DNA of 64,000 nt from Haladaptatus sp. DYF46 (GCF_021083305.1 NZ_JAJFAY010000001.1:1922001-1986000); one strand, 5' to 3'; numbered from the stretch's first letter, positions 42,652-51,948 are shown. The notes: generated by a model from the letters alone, not told the origin. Made by a program: numbers and translations.

Positions 42652-43465
42652 TATCGCCGAGATGCTGAGCTATCGGTTCATGCGCCTCGCGCTCGTCGCG
42701 GGACTCTGTGTCGGCCTCGTCGCGCCGCTCGTCGGGTCGTTCCTGGTTCACCGGGGGATGGCGCTCATCGGGGATACGCTGGCCCACTCGGCCTTCGCGG
42801 GAGTCGCAGTCGGATTGTTCCTCGGAAGCCTGAACGTCGGCGTGTCGCCGTATCTCAGCGCGCTCGTGGTGGCGGTGCTCGCGGCGTTGGCGATACAGGT
42901 GCTCGCGGAACGGACCGACGCGTACGGCGACGTGTCGATGGCAATCGTGTTGTCGGGTGGGTTCGCCCTCGGAAGCGTCCTCATCAGCCTCGTGGATGGT
43001 GGAATCGCGGTCGGCATCGACCGGTACCTGTTCGGCAGTCTGGCGACGGTCACGGCCGACAACGTCTCGGTAATGGTCGTGTTGTCCGCGTTCGTAGTCG
43101 GCGTCGTCGCCGTAACGCGACGGCAGCTGTTCGCCGTCACGTTCGACGAGACGGCGGCCCGCGTCTCCGGAATCCCGGTCCGCCGCTACAACCGCCTGCT
43201 CGTCGTGTTGACCGCGTTGGTCGTCGTCGCGGCCATGCAAATCATGGGCGTCGTCCTCGTCGCGGCGATGCTCGTTGTCCCCGTCGCCACGGCATCACTG
43301 GTTGCCGAAAGCTTCCGACAGTCGCTCGGTATCGGCGTCGTCGTCGGAGAGATCGCCGTCGTCGTCGGTATCACGCTGTCCTATGCGTACGGGCTTGCGG
43401 CGGGCGGAACCATCGTACTGACCGCAATCGGCGCGTTCGTGCTGGTGTCCGTCATCGTTCGATGA
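42644..43465 (+). CDS. znuB: Zinc ABC transporter permease
   Basis: 273 aa with about eight hydrophobic helices, ABC-3 family. HRGMALIGDTLAHSAFAGVA is the conserved segment after the second helix; the later loop has VTFDETAARVSGIPVRRYN. It forms the membrane channel for zinc or manganese with ZnuA and ZnuC. It overlaps znuC by 8 bp. Confidence 0.93.
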   Translation: MIDIAEMLSYRFMRLALVAGLCVGLVAPLVGSFLVHRGMALIGDTLAHSAFAGVAVGLFLGSLNVGVSPYLSALVVAVLAALAIQVLAERTDAYGDVSMAIVLSGGFALGSVLISLVDGGIAVGIDRYLFGSLATVTADNVSVMVVLSAFVVGVVAVTRRQLFAVTFDETAARVSGIPVRRYNRLLVVLTALVVVAAMQIMGVVLVAAMLVVPVATASLVAESFRQSLGIGVVVGEIAVVVGITLSYAYGLAAGGTIVLTAIGAFVLVSVIVR

Positions 43466-43538
43466 GAAGCGTCGTTAAAACGAGATTGCCGCATCGCAAA
43501 CCGCGAGGACTTTTCTATCGGTCTCCGACTGTCGTGGT

Positions 43539-44636
43539 ATGGACGACCGAGTTCACGAACACGCCGAAGTGCTGGTCGATTGGAGCGCACGGGTCGAAGA
43601 AGGCGACGACGTCGTCGTCATGGTCGATGAGGGAACACACGACCTCGCCGTCGCCGTCGGCGAGAAGTTGGGCGAACGGAACGCGAACATGCTGACCCTG
43701 TACAGGTCCGACGAAATCGTGCGTGCATACCTCCGGGCACACGACGGCGACTTCGACGAAAACCCCGCACCTGAACTGGCAATGTACGAGAACGCGGACG
43801 TGGTGCTCGTTCTGAGGGGGAGTCGAAACACGATGGGAAAAGCCGACGTTCCGGGGGAGACACAGCAGGCGTACGAAAAAGCGCGGGCGCTCATTCGAGA
43901 GACCCGCCTCGGGACGGATTGGATTTCGACGCTGCATCCGACCCGCGCCCACGCACAGCAGGCGGGGATGGCCTACGAGGAATATCGGGACTTCGTGTAC
44001 AGCGCCGTCCTCCGCGACTGGGAGTCGCTGGCCGAGGAGATGGGGAAGATGAAGACGCTGCTGGACGAGGGGAGCGAGGTCAGAATCGTCACGGAGGACA
44101 CCGACATCACGATGTCCATCGAGAGCCGAACCGCGGTCAACAGCTGTGCGTCGGTGGCCTACGACTCGCACAACCTCCCCAGCGGCGAGGTGTTCACGGC
44201 ACCGCACGCGACGGAGGGCGAGGTGTTCTTCGACGTGCCGATGACACACCAAGGGAGTCGCATTCGGAACGTCCACCTCGCGTTCGAGGACGGCGAGGTC
44301 GTGGAGTTCAGCGCCGAAACCGGCGAGGACGTGCTATCCGAGATTCTCGACACGGACGACGGCGCGCGCAGACTCGGCGAACTCGGCATCGGGATGAACC
44401 GCGGCATCGACCGCTTCACCGACAGCATCCTGTTCGACGAGAAGATGGGCGACACGGTCCACCTCGCGGTCGGACGCGCCTACGACGCCTGCCTTCCCGA
44501 GGGGGAGACGGGCAACGACAGCGCCGTCCACATCGACATGATAACCGACGTGAGCGAGGGGTCGCGGATGGAAATCGACGGCGAAGTCGTCCAACGAAAC
44601 GGCACCTTCCGGTGGGAAGACGGGTTCGAGGGATAG
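43539..44636 (+). CDS. M29 family metallo-aminopeptidase
   Basis: 365 aa thermophilic-type (AmpS/PepS) aminopeptidase. The N-terminal domain has VVVMVDEGTHDLAVAVGEKL. The catalytic domain has SHNLPSGEVFTAPHATEGEV (metal-binding Glu), HLAVGRAYDACLPEG and SAVHIDMITD (metal His and Asp). It removes N-terminal residues from peptides in the cytoplasm. The last 35 bp are duplicated at 44736-44770 beyond an inserted repeat module. Confidence 0.9.
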   Translation: MDDRVHEHAEVLVDWSARVEEGDDVVVMVDEGTHDLAVAVGEKLGERNANMLTLYRSDEIVRAYLRAHDGDFDENPAPELAMYENADVVLVLRGSRNTMGKADVPGETQQAYEKARALIRETRLGTDWISTLHPTRAHAQQAGMAYEEYRDFVYSAVLRDWESLAEEMGKMKTLLDEGSEVRIVTEDTDITMSIESRTAVNSCASVAYDSHNLPSGEVFTAPHATEGEVFFDVPMTHQGSRIRNVHLAFEDGEVVEFSAETGEDVLSEILDTDDGARRLGELGIGMNRGIDRFTDSILFDEKMGDTVHLAVGRAYDACLPEGETGNDSAVHIDMITDVSEGSRMEIDGEVVQRNGTFRWEDGFEG

Positions 44637-44770
44637 TGCCGCGAGCGAGTGGCACGAGCGAGCGGGAGTTTTTCGTCCAGATTTTTGTGAGGAGCGGTCG
44701 GCGAAGCCGACCCGACGAGTAAAAAGGTGGAACGTGCACCTTCCGGTGGGAAGACGGGTTCGAAGGATAG
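44637..44770 (+). repeat. Hairpin repeat module flanked by a duplicated gene tail
   Basis: After the aminopeptidase stop come about 99 bp containing TTTTTCGTCCAGATTTTT (44669-44686), a 7-bp hairpin GGTCGGC/GCCGACC (44696-44712) and AAAAAGGTGG (44721-44730). This is the layout of the modules at 19031-19466. Bases 44736-44770 then repeat 44602-44636 (the last 35 bp of the gene including TAG) with one mismatch. Confidence 0.75.
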
Positions 44771-44781
44771 TTTCGAGCGGT

Positions 44782-45810
44782 TTACGTCCACCACTCGCTT
44801 CGTTTCTCGCGCTCGGAAGCGTGTCGGAACGGGGGTGCGAGTTCCGGTTCTTCGAGTCCGAATCCGTAGCCCAACCAGTAGCCGACGTACCAGCCGACGG
44901 CGTCAGTATCGACGCCCGAAATCGAAACCGTCAGCCGGTCGTACTCCTCCAGCGCGCCGTCTCGGTCCGGGTCGGTCCCACGGACGCCGCCACACGAACC
45001 GGTCGTCCCCGGACTGCACGGGAGGGTGTCGGGGAACTGAATCAGGACGTCCGCCGCCGACCGGTCGTCGGTGAACGTGAACGAGACGTTCGAGGGGACG
45101 GTTCCGGCCGCGCCGTCGGCGTAGTAGTCGAGCGCGTGGCGGACCTGCCGTTTCACGGCCGGTCGGTCCGCCGTCTGGCCGAGGTAGACGGTGAACGACG
45201 CGTCGGCCCACGGCAGGTCGCGGTTCGTCGCGTCCGTCATGGGACGGGCAGCGAGCGCGGCCTCGGCGGCCATGATGGACTGCGGCGCGGAGCTGTGGTT
45301 CAACCCGAGCGTGTGTCCGAGTTCGTGTTTCAGGATGAGGACGGTCGACTCGTTCGAAAACGAGCCATCGACGTCGATTTCCATAGGCGGGGAAATCTGT
45401 GCGGCGTCGGTGATGTACGGCGCGCACCCGACGGCGTGGTTCACGCGAGGACAGCTCTCGACGGAATCGACGAAGTTGACGACGAGGTCCGGGTTCTCGG
45501 CGTTCGGGGCGAAATCGTACTGAATCGAGTAGCCCGCGTATCGCTCGCTGTTGCGCTCCCAGTAGTCGAGCGCTTTCCGAACGTCCGCGGAATAGTCGCG
45601 CGAACCGCTCGGGCTGTCGTTGATGGCGACCGTCACCGGACCGCCCCACGGGTTCGAGAGGTCCGCAATCGTTCCCGTTCCAGTCACGGTTTCCGTCTCC
45701 CCCGTGGGAGGACCCTCCGTCACCGTGTGCGTCGTCACGCGACCGAACTGCGTACCGGCACACCCCGACAGGACGAGACAGACGACGAGCAAGCACGCGC
45801 GCCACTTCAT
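44782..45810 (-). CDS. Secreted lipoprotein metalloprotease, matrixin-like zincin
   Basis: 342 aa from ATG 45810. The lipoprotein signal is MKWRACLLVVCLVLSGC (lipobox LSGC). The zinc-binding site is LKHELGHTLGLNHSSAP (HExxHxxGxxH) followed by SIMAA, a Met-turn. The second half repeats a DYY/W-type dewlorogenin-like pattern without a second zinc site. It probably degrades proteins or peptides outside the cell. Its 3' end converges on the duplicated tail of the aminopeptidase gene. Confidence 0.87.
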   Translation of the reverse strand: MKWRACLLVVCLVLSGCAGTQFGRVTTHTVTEGPPTGETETVTGTGTIADLSNPWGGPVTVAINDSPSGSRDYSADVRKALDYWERNSERYAGYSIQYDFAPNAENPDLVVNFVDSVESCPRVNHAVGCAPYITDAAQISPPMEIDVDGSFSNESTVLILKHELGHTLGLNHSSAPQSIMAAEAALAARPMTDATNRDLPWADASFTVYLGQTADRPAVKRQVRHALDYYADGAAGTVPSNVSFTFTDDRSAADVLIQFPDTLPCSPGTTGSCGGVRGTDPDRDGALEEYDRLTVSISGVDTDAVGWYVGYWLGYGFGLEEPELAPPFRHASEREKRSEWWT

Positions 45811-46047
45811 TGCTATCGTTTTGGTCCGTCGTGCTATCAAATCTTCCGCCTTCGGAAACGACAGTCGAGAGAAGTGATGTCAGTGAGAGATTATTAGACT
45901 GCACCTAATAGCGGTTTTTTCTACCCGTCCGAGGGCGGTAATGGTCGATTGAACGACGATGTCAGACGTTCCCATTCGTTCCGGCGGACGTTTCAAACCG
46001 ACAGGTGACGCTTTTGAACCGTTCAATTCGTTAATTTTTCGTTGAAT
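45811..46047. other. Intergenic region
   Basis: Promoter space of the metalloprotease on the minus strand and AT-rich sequence (TTAATTTTTC near 46031) ahead of a small plus-strand ORF. No other feature is seen. Confidence 0.4.
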
Positions 46048-46206
46048 ATGGAAACTGTGCATAACCATCGTTCTCACTTATTGGGTGTGCTATCGTTGCC
46101 CGAACTGGGCAGTATGACGTACATCAAAGCAAGCGCCGCCTTGGCGGTCGTGGCAATAGAAATACTCGCTGGGGTCGCATTACTGGCAGTCGCGTTCGGA
46201 ATATGA
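46048..46206 (+). CDS. Small membrane peptide upstream of (antisense to) rnpB end
   Basis: 52 aa from ATG 46048, or 30 aa from the in-frame ATG 46114. The C-terminal part is one hydrophobic helix (ASAALAVVAIEILAGVALLA). It ends 5 bases before the predicted 3' end of the convergent RNase P RNA. The start is uncertain: a TATA-like TTAATTTTTC near 46031-46040 would give a transcript starting near 46060 and favour ATG 46114. No family recognised. Confidence 0.45.
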   Translation: METVHNHRSHLLGVLSLPELGSMTYIKASAALAVVAIEILAGVALLAVAFGI

Positions 46207-46210
46207 ATGA

Positions 46211-46685
46211 CGGCTGAGGGGAGTAAGCCCCCTTCTGTTCGGCCCAGTATTCGGCTTAGCGTCCGAACCATCTCCGGACGTGGTCCGGAGGCGTATCGGG
46301 ATTCCCGACACGTGACCGGGCTACCAATATGGCACGGACTTGCACCGGCAAGGATTCACCGTTCCACCCATTCTTCGCGGTCGACGTGCTGACAGCGCCA
46401 GCACGCGTTAGCGCGACGTTTCACCGTCACGCGTTCCGTGCTGACAGTGCCACCACGCTTCCCTCGGTGGGTTAGCTCCCTCCCCTCTCGGGTCGGTTCG
46501 CACACCTCATCGGTCGCGCGAAGCGGTCTCGTTTCTGTTCCAGAGCCAGTGGTCTCCCACTCCGGACTTGCGTCCGGTTGCCTACCCGGCTGGTGGGGGG
46601 ACTTTCCTCACGTAGGTACCGAATCGGTACCGTCCGCACGCGACGGTCGTCGCGTGCACCGCGGAAACCGGGCTCCCTCTGCCGA
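46211..46685 (-). ncRNA. rnpB: RNase P RNA
   Basis: On the minus strand the universal 5' core GAGGAAAGTCCCCCC lies near 46601-46615. The 3' core ACAGAAGGGGGCTTAC lies near 46225-46240. The P1 helix pairs GGCAGAGGGAG (5' end near 46684) with CTCCCCTCAGCC (3' end near 46211). About 475 nt, the size of haloarchaeal type A RNase P RNA. It cleaves tRNA 5' leaders. Ends are estimated from P1. Confidence 0.9.
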
Positions 46686-46707
46686 GGAAAACTAGCCGTT
46701 GCACGCG

Positions 46708-46713
46708 TTTAAG
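46708..46713 (-). promoter_or_regulatory. TATA box of rnpB
   Basis: Minus-strand CTTAAA within CGGCTTAAACGC, about 25 bases upstream of the predicted RNase P RNA 5' end near 46685. Confidence 0.5.
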
Positions 46714-46799
46714 CCGTTCGATACGGATAGTCACGTCCGCTTAAAGCCAGCCAAGATGAAGGGAAGCGTTGAAGATGTTACTGTGCATAAGCTATCTGT

Positions 46800-47402
46800 A
46801 TGTCTGAGGCACAGGCAGTAACCCTCACCTATGAGGATGGCACGCGAGCAGTCGAACTCGCACGCGAGGCAGTAAATTCCTACGTTATCAACGGACAACG
46901 AGAACAGCCCGGAAGCATGCGAGAGGCGTTCTACGCACGCACCGGCGTCTTCGTCCGGCTCGAATCCACCCGCGGCCGCGGAAGTCTCCGCGGGTGCGCA
47001 GGTGCCTACGACACGAGCGAACAGTTAGGGCACGCAATCGTCGATTCGGCCATCGCGGCCGCGAGCGAGGATTCCTGCGGGTCGGAGATCGAACCGGCCG
47101 AGTTGTCCAACCTCAACATCTCCGTCTTCATCGTCGAGGACACGCTGTTGAGCAACGACCCGGCAAACGACATTCGACTGGGCCGACACGGCGTCGCCGT
47201 CGAGGGTCGCGGAAGCCGAGCGTGGATGTACCCAACACTCCCCGTCGAACACAACTGGAGCACGTTCGAGTACCTCGACCGAACGTGTCGAAAGGCCGGA
47301 CTTCCCCACGGCGCGTGGGAGGACGACGACGTGATGGTAACGCTCGTCGATGGCCCCGTGTTCCGGGAGCGAGAACCGGAAGGAAGCATCGAGCGGATAT
47401 AA
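46800..47402 (+). CDS. AMMECR1 domain protein (TIGR00296 family)
   Basis: 200 aa. The AMMECR1 core is RGRGSLRGCAGAYDTSEQLG (about 57-76, with the invariant LRGCxG) followed by AIVDSAIAAASED and later AWMYPTLPVEHNW. Archaeal members are widespread and of unknown biochemistry. The gene is convergent with pncB and starts about 115 bp from the divergent rnpB. Confidence 0.9.
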   Translation: MSEAQAVTLTYEDGTRAVELAREAVNSYVINGQREQPGSMREAFYARTGVFVRLESTRGRGSLRGCAGAYDTSEQLGHAIVDSAIAAASEDSCGSEIEPAELSNLNISVFIVEDTLLSNDPANDIRLGRHGVAVEGRGSRAWMYPTLPVEHNWSTFEYLDRTCRKAGLPHGAWEDDDVMVTLVDGPVFREREPEGSIERI

Positions 47403-47403
47403 C

Positions 47404-48543
47404 TCAGAATTCGACTGCCGCCGCGTCTTCAGTAGCCCGACGAGCAGCCGCGCCGATATCGAACTCGCGCACCAGTTCACCGCCCCGAATCAGCGGCTGA
47501 AGCAGCGGCTCGCCCGCCGTCTCGTGGCGCACGAGAGCGACGTGATGGTCGCCCTCGTCGGTTCGATACACCTGTTTTCGACCCGAGAGTTTGCCGCGCT
47601 TCGAAATCGGTTCGCCGTCGACTTCCACGATGTCGAGCGCGAAATCGACCGGCTCGGCGTTGCTGATGTGACTTCCGACGCCGAACCCGTCCACGATGTC
47701 GGAGAGGTCGCGGAGTTCGTCCGGTCCGAGGCCGCCGCTCGCGAAGATGTCCACGTCCTCGAAGCCGTGGGAGTCGAGTTCCCAGCGGAGTTCCCGAAGG
47801 ATGTGTTCGAAGTCACCGCGCCGCGATCCGGTGGTGTCGATACGGACGCTGTCCAAATCGTCACCGAGCGCGTTCGCCGCGCGGAGCACCTCGTCCTTCT
47901 CGTCGGAGAAGGTGTCACAGAGCGCGACCCGCGGGACCTCCTCGCCGACGGCCGCGTCGAACGCTTGCCACGCCGCTTCCTGATCGCCCGCGCCGAAACA
48001 GAGTAGCAGGGCGTGGGGCATGGTTCCGCCGGGTTCCCGTCCGAGTACCTCGCCCGCGGCGACGTGTGAAAAACCGTCGAACCCCGCGATGAGAGCCGAG
48101 CGCTCGACGACGGCGGCGATGGACGGGTGAACGTGACGCGCACCGAAACTGAGGAGGACGGAGTCAGGGGCCGCGAATCGCGCGTCGAGCGCGTTCGTCG
48201 CCATCCCCGACGCGTGTGAGAGAAAGCCCAACAGCGACGTTTCGTATCGCGCGAAATCGAGATAGCTCCCCTCGATGGACATGACCGGGCCGCCATCGAA
48301 CAGTCGTCCCTCGGCCATGGCGTCCACGTCGATGGGGAGTCCTTCGAGGAGACGCGCGGCGTCTTTCACGCCGGAGAGGAGTTCGAACTCGCCGGTCGGG
48401 AACTGGTCCGCCGTCACTTCGGCGACGACGTGGGGATTCTTCCCGGCGGCTTCGAGCGTCGTTTCGGTGCGAAGGAAGTAGGCGTCCGTCGCGGTTCCGT
48501 CTCGGATCGACTCCTCGGGAACCACGTCGAATCGGTCGCTCAC
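47404..48543 (-). CDS. pncB: Nicotinate phosphoribosyltransferase
   Basis: About 379 aa from GTG 48543; GTG 48552 is also in frame. SDRFDVVPEESIRDGTATDA and YFLRTETTLE open the protein. The phosphoribosyl-binding and catalytic region includes SFGARHVHP, GTMPHALLLCFG, DTFSDEKDEV and IDTTGSRRGDF, and FASGGLGPDELRDL is the type II PRTase signature. It makes nicotinate mononucleotide for NAD salvage. A nicotinamidase-like gene lies two genes away. Confidence 0.92.
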   Translation of the reverse strand: MSDRFDVVPEESIRDGTATDAYFLRTETTLEAAGKNPHVVAEVTADQFPTGEFELLSGVKDAARLLEGLPIDVDAMAEGRLFDGGPVMSIEGSYLDFARYETSLLGFLSHASGMATNALDARFAAPDSVLLSFGARHVHPSIAAVVERSALIAGFDGFSHVAAGEVLGREPGGTMPHALLLCFGAGDQEAAWQAFDAAVGEEVPRVALCDTFSDEKDEVLRAANALGDDLDSVRIDTTGSRRGDFEHILRELRWELDSHGFEDVDIFASGGLGPDELRDLSDIVDGFGVGSHISNAEPVDFALDIVEVDGEPISKRGKLSGRKQVYRTDEGDHHVALVRHETAGEPLLQPLIRGGELVREFDIGAAARRATEDAAAVEF

Positions 48544-48682
48544 GCGAACCACCTGTCTTGCATATCCGGGGTATTCCCGGCGAGAGAGAAAAAGAACCGG
48601 ATTCGTCGGCGTCGAGAAGCGGAAAAACGCGGGAGTTACGACACGGGATTACGGCAAAGAGGGAGCAGGAAGAGCGCGCGGA

Positions 48683-50188
48683 TTACGACGCGGCGGAACC
48701 GTGAACGTCGGAGAGGTCCGAAACCGTCGGCGCGTTCACGATGGTGACGGTGGTACCGTTTTGGCGAACCGAGAAGGCGTCGCCGAATCCGGTGCTGTCC
48801 GGCACCGTCCACGTGTTCTCCTTGCCGTCCACCGATTTTGCGTTGTGATAGTTGAGCAGTTTCTCGTAGGCGTCCACGAACTCCGTGGCGTCCTTCTTCG
48901 AGTCCCACTCCGTCTTGAAGACGTAGCCGGTCTCGTTTTTCGGCCCGTCGTTCGTGTACACGACGATTCTGTCGCCGTCCCACCCGTTCGTGGGTTTGCT
49001 CCGGTAGTTGAGCGGGTCGACCTTCCGGAGGTTCCCCTCCGAGTTCCGGTTGAAGAAGTCGTTTGCAGGGATTATCTGCGTACTCCCCTGGCTCTCGTAG
49101 TAGGGATACATGAACATGGCAAAGAGACCTGCTTCGCCGACTTCGCCGTAGTTCGGTCGCCCTTCGGGTTGCAGTCGGGTCCAACCGTTACTCGTCGAAT
49201 CCCGTACCGAAACCGTCGCCGGTTCGTCGTTCGGATACTTGTTCGGGTGGATTATCTGTTCGGTGCTGGCGGGGGGGTTCGAGTAAACGTCGTTGACGCC
49301 CTCCCAACCGGACTGCTCGCGGATGTGGCGAACGAAGGCGGGACCGTCGCTGTACGGCTGATATTTGATGAGATACGGCCCGATGTTGGCGAGTCCGTCG
49401 CCGCCGTCGCCGCTTCCCGTGGTGTCGGAGAGGCACGTCCCTTTCCACGCGTTCCGACACCGGTTGCTGTAGAGGGCTTCGATGTTGTTCGCCTCGCCTT
49501 CGAGGAGGCCGTCGATGGCGTTGTGTCGCTCGCGGGTGGATTGGTTGAACGACGTGAGGTCGAAGTGCTGGTCCTGTAGCGCGTGCATGAGTTCGTGTGC
49601 GAGCGTACTCTCGCTCACGTGCAGGTTCTCGTTGTTGTTCGAGACCAGCACGATGGACTCCTTCGACGGACTGTAGAACCCGCCGATGGACGACCCGGAG
49701 TTCGTGTTCTGCACGGCGATCGAGTCGGTCGATTCGCCGATCATGAACAGCGACTCGTACTTCGCGTTGTCGAACAGCCGTCGGTTCCCGGAGACGTTGT
49801 TGCTGTTCTGGTCCTTTTGGAACTGCTTCCGGGAGACGATTTTGACCGGAACGTTCTTTTTGAACTCCAGCTCCCGAATCCGTTCGTCGCGGGCCATAGA
49901 GCGGTTGACGATGGCACCGATTTCGGACTTGTTCAGCCCGTCACTCTGGTCTATCGACAGGGTTTCGTTGTACCAATAACCGTTCTCCCAGCCGAGAACG
50001 TCCGAGGAGGGGTCCGCCGGATGGATGGCCTCGTTCGTGTCCGGCCCGGACACCTCGGTACTGGGATTCTCCGTCGTTTGCGTCACGTTTGGGCCGCTCG
50101 TCGTCGTACTCGTTTTCGTTCCCGGGGCCTGCGAACAGCCAGCGAGGACGAGCATGAGGGCGAGGGCAACTACGGTAATCGTTCGCAT
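48683..50188 (-). CDS. Hvo_1808-type surface lipoprotein with HExxH-like motif
   Basis: 501 aa. The signal MRTITVVALALMLVLAGC ends at lipobox LAGC. A Thr/Ser-rich linker and many NxS/T sequons follow, so it should be a glycosylated surface protein. STLAHELMHALQDQHFDLTS has an HExxH zincin motif, and LEGEANNIEALY could supply the downstream Glu of a gluzincin-like site. It matches the haloarchaeal Hvo_1808 family. Protease activity is inferred from the motif only. Confidence 0.85.
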   Translation of the reverse strand: MRTITVVALALMLVLAGCSQAPGTKTSTTTSGPNVTQTTENPSTEVSGPDTNEAIHPADPSSDVLGWENGYWYNETLSIDQSDGLNKSEIGAIVNRSMARDERIRELEFKKNVPVKIVSRKQFQKDQNSNNVSGNRRLFDNAKYESLFMIGESTDSIAVQNTNSGSSIGGFYSPSKESIVLVSNNNENLHVSESTLAHELMHALQDQHFDLTSFNQSTRERHNAIDGLLEGEANNIEALYSNRCRNAWKGTCLSDTTGSGDGGDGLANIGPYLIKYQPYSDGPAFVRHIREQSGWEGVNDVYSNPPASTEQIIHPNKYPNDEPATVSVRDSTSNGWTRLQPEGRPNYGEVGEAGLFAMFMYPYYESQGSTQIIPANDFFNRNSEGNLRKVDPLNYRSKPTNGWDGDRIVVYTNDGPKNETGYVFKTEWDSKKDATEFVDAYEKLLNYHNAKSVDGKENTWTVPDSTGFGDAFSVRQNGTTVTIVNAPTVSDLSDVHGSAAS

Positions 50189-50303
50189 TCTCGTGGGTGC
50201 AAGCTAGAACCCTGATGTAAAAAAGGTCTTGAAAAGAGAGCGAAACGAAAGTCGCCTTCGAACGGACGAAACCGTTTCGTGAAAACCGAACGTATCCCCG
50301 AGT

Positions 50304-50876
50304 ATGAACCTCGATTCCGACTCGACAGCCGTCGTCGTCGTCGATATGCAAAACGGGTTCTGTCACCCCGACGGAAGCCTGTACGCACCGGCCAGCGAAA
50401 CGGTCATCGACCCGATTCGGGACTTTCTCGGGCGCGCCCGAGAGGCCGACGCGTCGATCGTCTTTACCCGTGACGTACACACGCCGGAACAGTTCGAGGG
50501 TAACCACTACTACGACGAGTTCGAGCGCTGGGGCGAACACGTCGTGGAGGGGTCGTGGGAGGCGGACATCGTGGACGATTTCAACGTCCGCGAGGGGGAC
50601 CACGTCGTCACGAAGTACACCTACGACGCCTTCTATCAGACGGACCTCGAAGGGTATCTGAACGCCCACGGGATTCACAACCTGCTCCTCTGCGGAACGC
50701 TGGCGAACGTCTGTGTCCTCCACACCGCCGGAAGCGCCGGGCTGCGTGACTTCAGACCGCTCATCCTGGAGGACGCCGTCGGTTACATCGAGGAGGACCA
50801 CCGCGACTACGCCGTCGAACACGCGGCGTGGTTGTTCGGCGAGGGCGTCGAACTGAGCGATATCGAATTCGAGTAA
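50304..50876 (+). CDS. Isochorismatase-family cysteine hydrolase, probable nicotinamidase
   Basis: 190 aa. The catalytic triad is visible: D14 in VVVVDMQNGF, K104 in VVTKYTYDAF and C137 in GTLANVCVLHTAGS. Nicotinamidase (PncA) converts nicotinamide to nicotinate, the substrate of the PncB encoded 1.8 kb away, so NAD salvage is the likely role. Metal ligands D57 and H59 (TRDVHTP) also fit. Other isochorismatase-like amidases cannot be excluded. Confidence 0.82.
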   Translation: MNLDSDSTAVVVVDMQNGFCHPDGSLYAPASETVIDPIRDFLGRAREADASIVFTRDVHTPEQFEGNHYYDEFERWGEHVVEGSWEADIVDDFNVREGDHVVTKYTYDAFYQTDLEGYLNAHGIHNLLLCGTLANVCVLHTAGSAGLRDFRPLILEDAVGYIEEDHRDYAVEHAAWLFGEGVELSDIEFE

Positions 50877-51023
50877 GGACCGAGGGAACGCCCGGCGGAG
50901 AAGAGCGAGCGCACGAAGCGGCGAAGGTTTTTAAACGAAGATGGGACCAGATTCGCGACGATGAACGATACCAGAGACTGAAAGACGAGCATCGAAATCG
51001 TGCAGAGTAAGCCAAAACGGAGT

Positions 51024-51896
51024 TCAGCGAACGCTCACCGAAATCGAGTCGCCGACCGAAAAGTCGTGGCCCGGACGGACGAGTTTCGCGCCGAACTGCT
51101 CCACCGACACGAACAGCGAGAGGCCGGTAATCGACTCCCCGTTCGCACGGATTTCCACGTCGTCCCACGTGACGGTGCGGCCGTCCGCCCACCCGATACG
51201 CGTGCCGAGGAGTGAAACGGGAGCGAATTCACCGTCTCGCGGTGAGACCGCTCGACCTTCCGGTGCGCGGAGCGCACCGCCTCCCTCGTAATGCGGCAGT
51301 CCACCATCAACCACCACGCGGGTCCCATCCCCTCCGAGTACGGCCTCGATTCCAGCGAACCGCTCGCCGGGAGCGGGATGGGTCGGCGAATCGAGAACCA
51401 CGAACGTCTCGCCCGTCTCGACGACGCGACCCGTCCCGTCCCACGCGAGGGGTTCGATTTCCACTGGAACGTCGAGCGGAAGCGACCCCGAGGCGCGAAC
51501 GGGGTTCGTCCCGCGTTCCCGGAAACCGAGGTGGATGTGGTTTGCGACCCACGGCGCGAAGAAACCGGAGCGAATCAGTTCACCCAGCGAATCGCCGACG
51601 GCTACCGTATCTCCCGGTTCCACGGACGGAGCGATGTGCAACATCCGAGCGAGGTAGTCGCCGGTATCGACCACGATGAGGTGGTCGTGGGCCACGGCGT
51701 ACGGTTTCGATGGGGCCGTCACCGACCTGGTTTCGACCACCTCTCCGGCGACGGGGCTCGGCGCGAGCGGCGTCCGCGGTTCCTCGCTGTCGGGATAGAG
51801 GTCGATGGCACTGCCGTTGTCGTGGGCGACGTACGGCGAGTTGTAGACCGAAAAGCGAGGGTAGCGCGACAACACTTCCGGGGTAAGCCCGACCAT
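51024..51896 (-). CDS. M23-like (LytM fold) haloarchaeal protein
   Basis: 290 aa. The first half resembles the LytM/M23 fold: YVAHDNGSAIDLYPDSEEPR (His and Asp), SPVAGEVVE, HDHLIVVDTGDYLARMLHI and FAPWVANHIHLGFRERG (HxH). In peptidases these ligands bind zinc. Haloarchaea lack murein, so the role may be glycan- or carrier-related rather than cell-wall cleavage. The C-terminal half is unassigned. No signal peptide is seen. Confidence 0.7.
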   Translation of the reverse strand: MVGLTPEVLSRYPRFSVYNSPYVAHDNGSAIDLYPDSEEPRTPLAPSPVAGEVVETRSVTAPSKPYAVAHDHLIVVDTGDYLARMLHIAPSVEPGDTVAVGDSLGELIRSGFFAPWVANHIHLGFRERGTNPVRASGSLPLDVPVEIEPLAWDGTGRVVETGETFVVLDSPTHPAPGERFAGIEAVLGGDGTRVVVDGGLPHYEGGGALRAPEGRAVSPRDGEFAPVSLLGTRIGWADGRTVTWDDVEIRANGESITGLSLFVSVEQFGAKLVRPGHDFSVGDSISVSVR

Positions 51897-51948
51897 GGGA
51901 TGAGTTTCGACCGGGAGCGTTTACATACATCGGGTCCAATGGGAGGCT

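Noticed and set aside
50828..51010. 60-codon basic frame overlapping the end of the nicotinamidase-like gene
   Set aside because: Third positions are not GC-biased over its unique part, it needs a GTG inside the neighbouring gene, and no promoter or ribosome site supports it.
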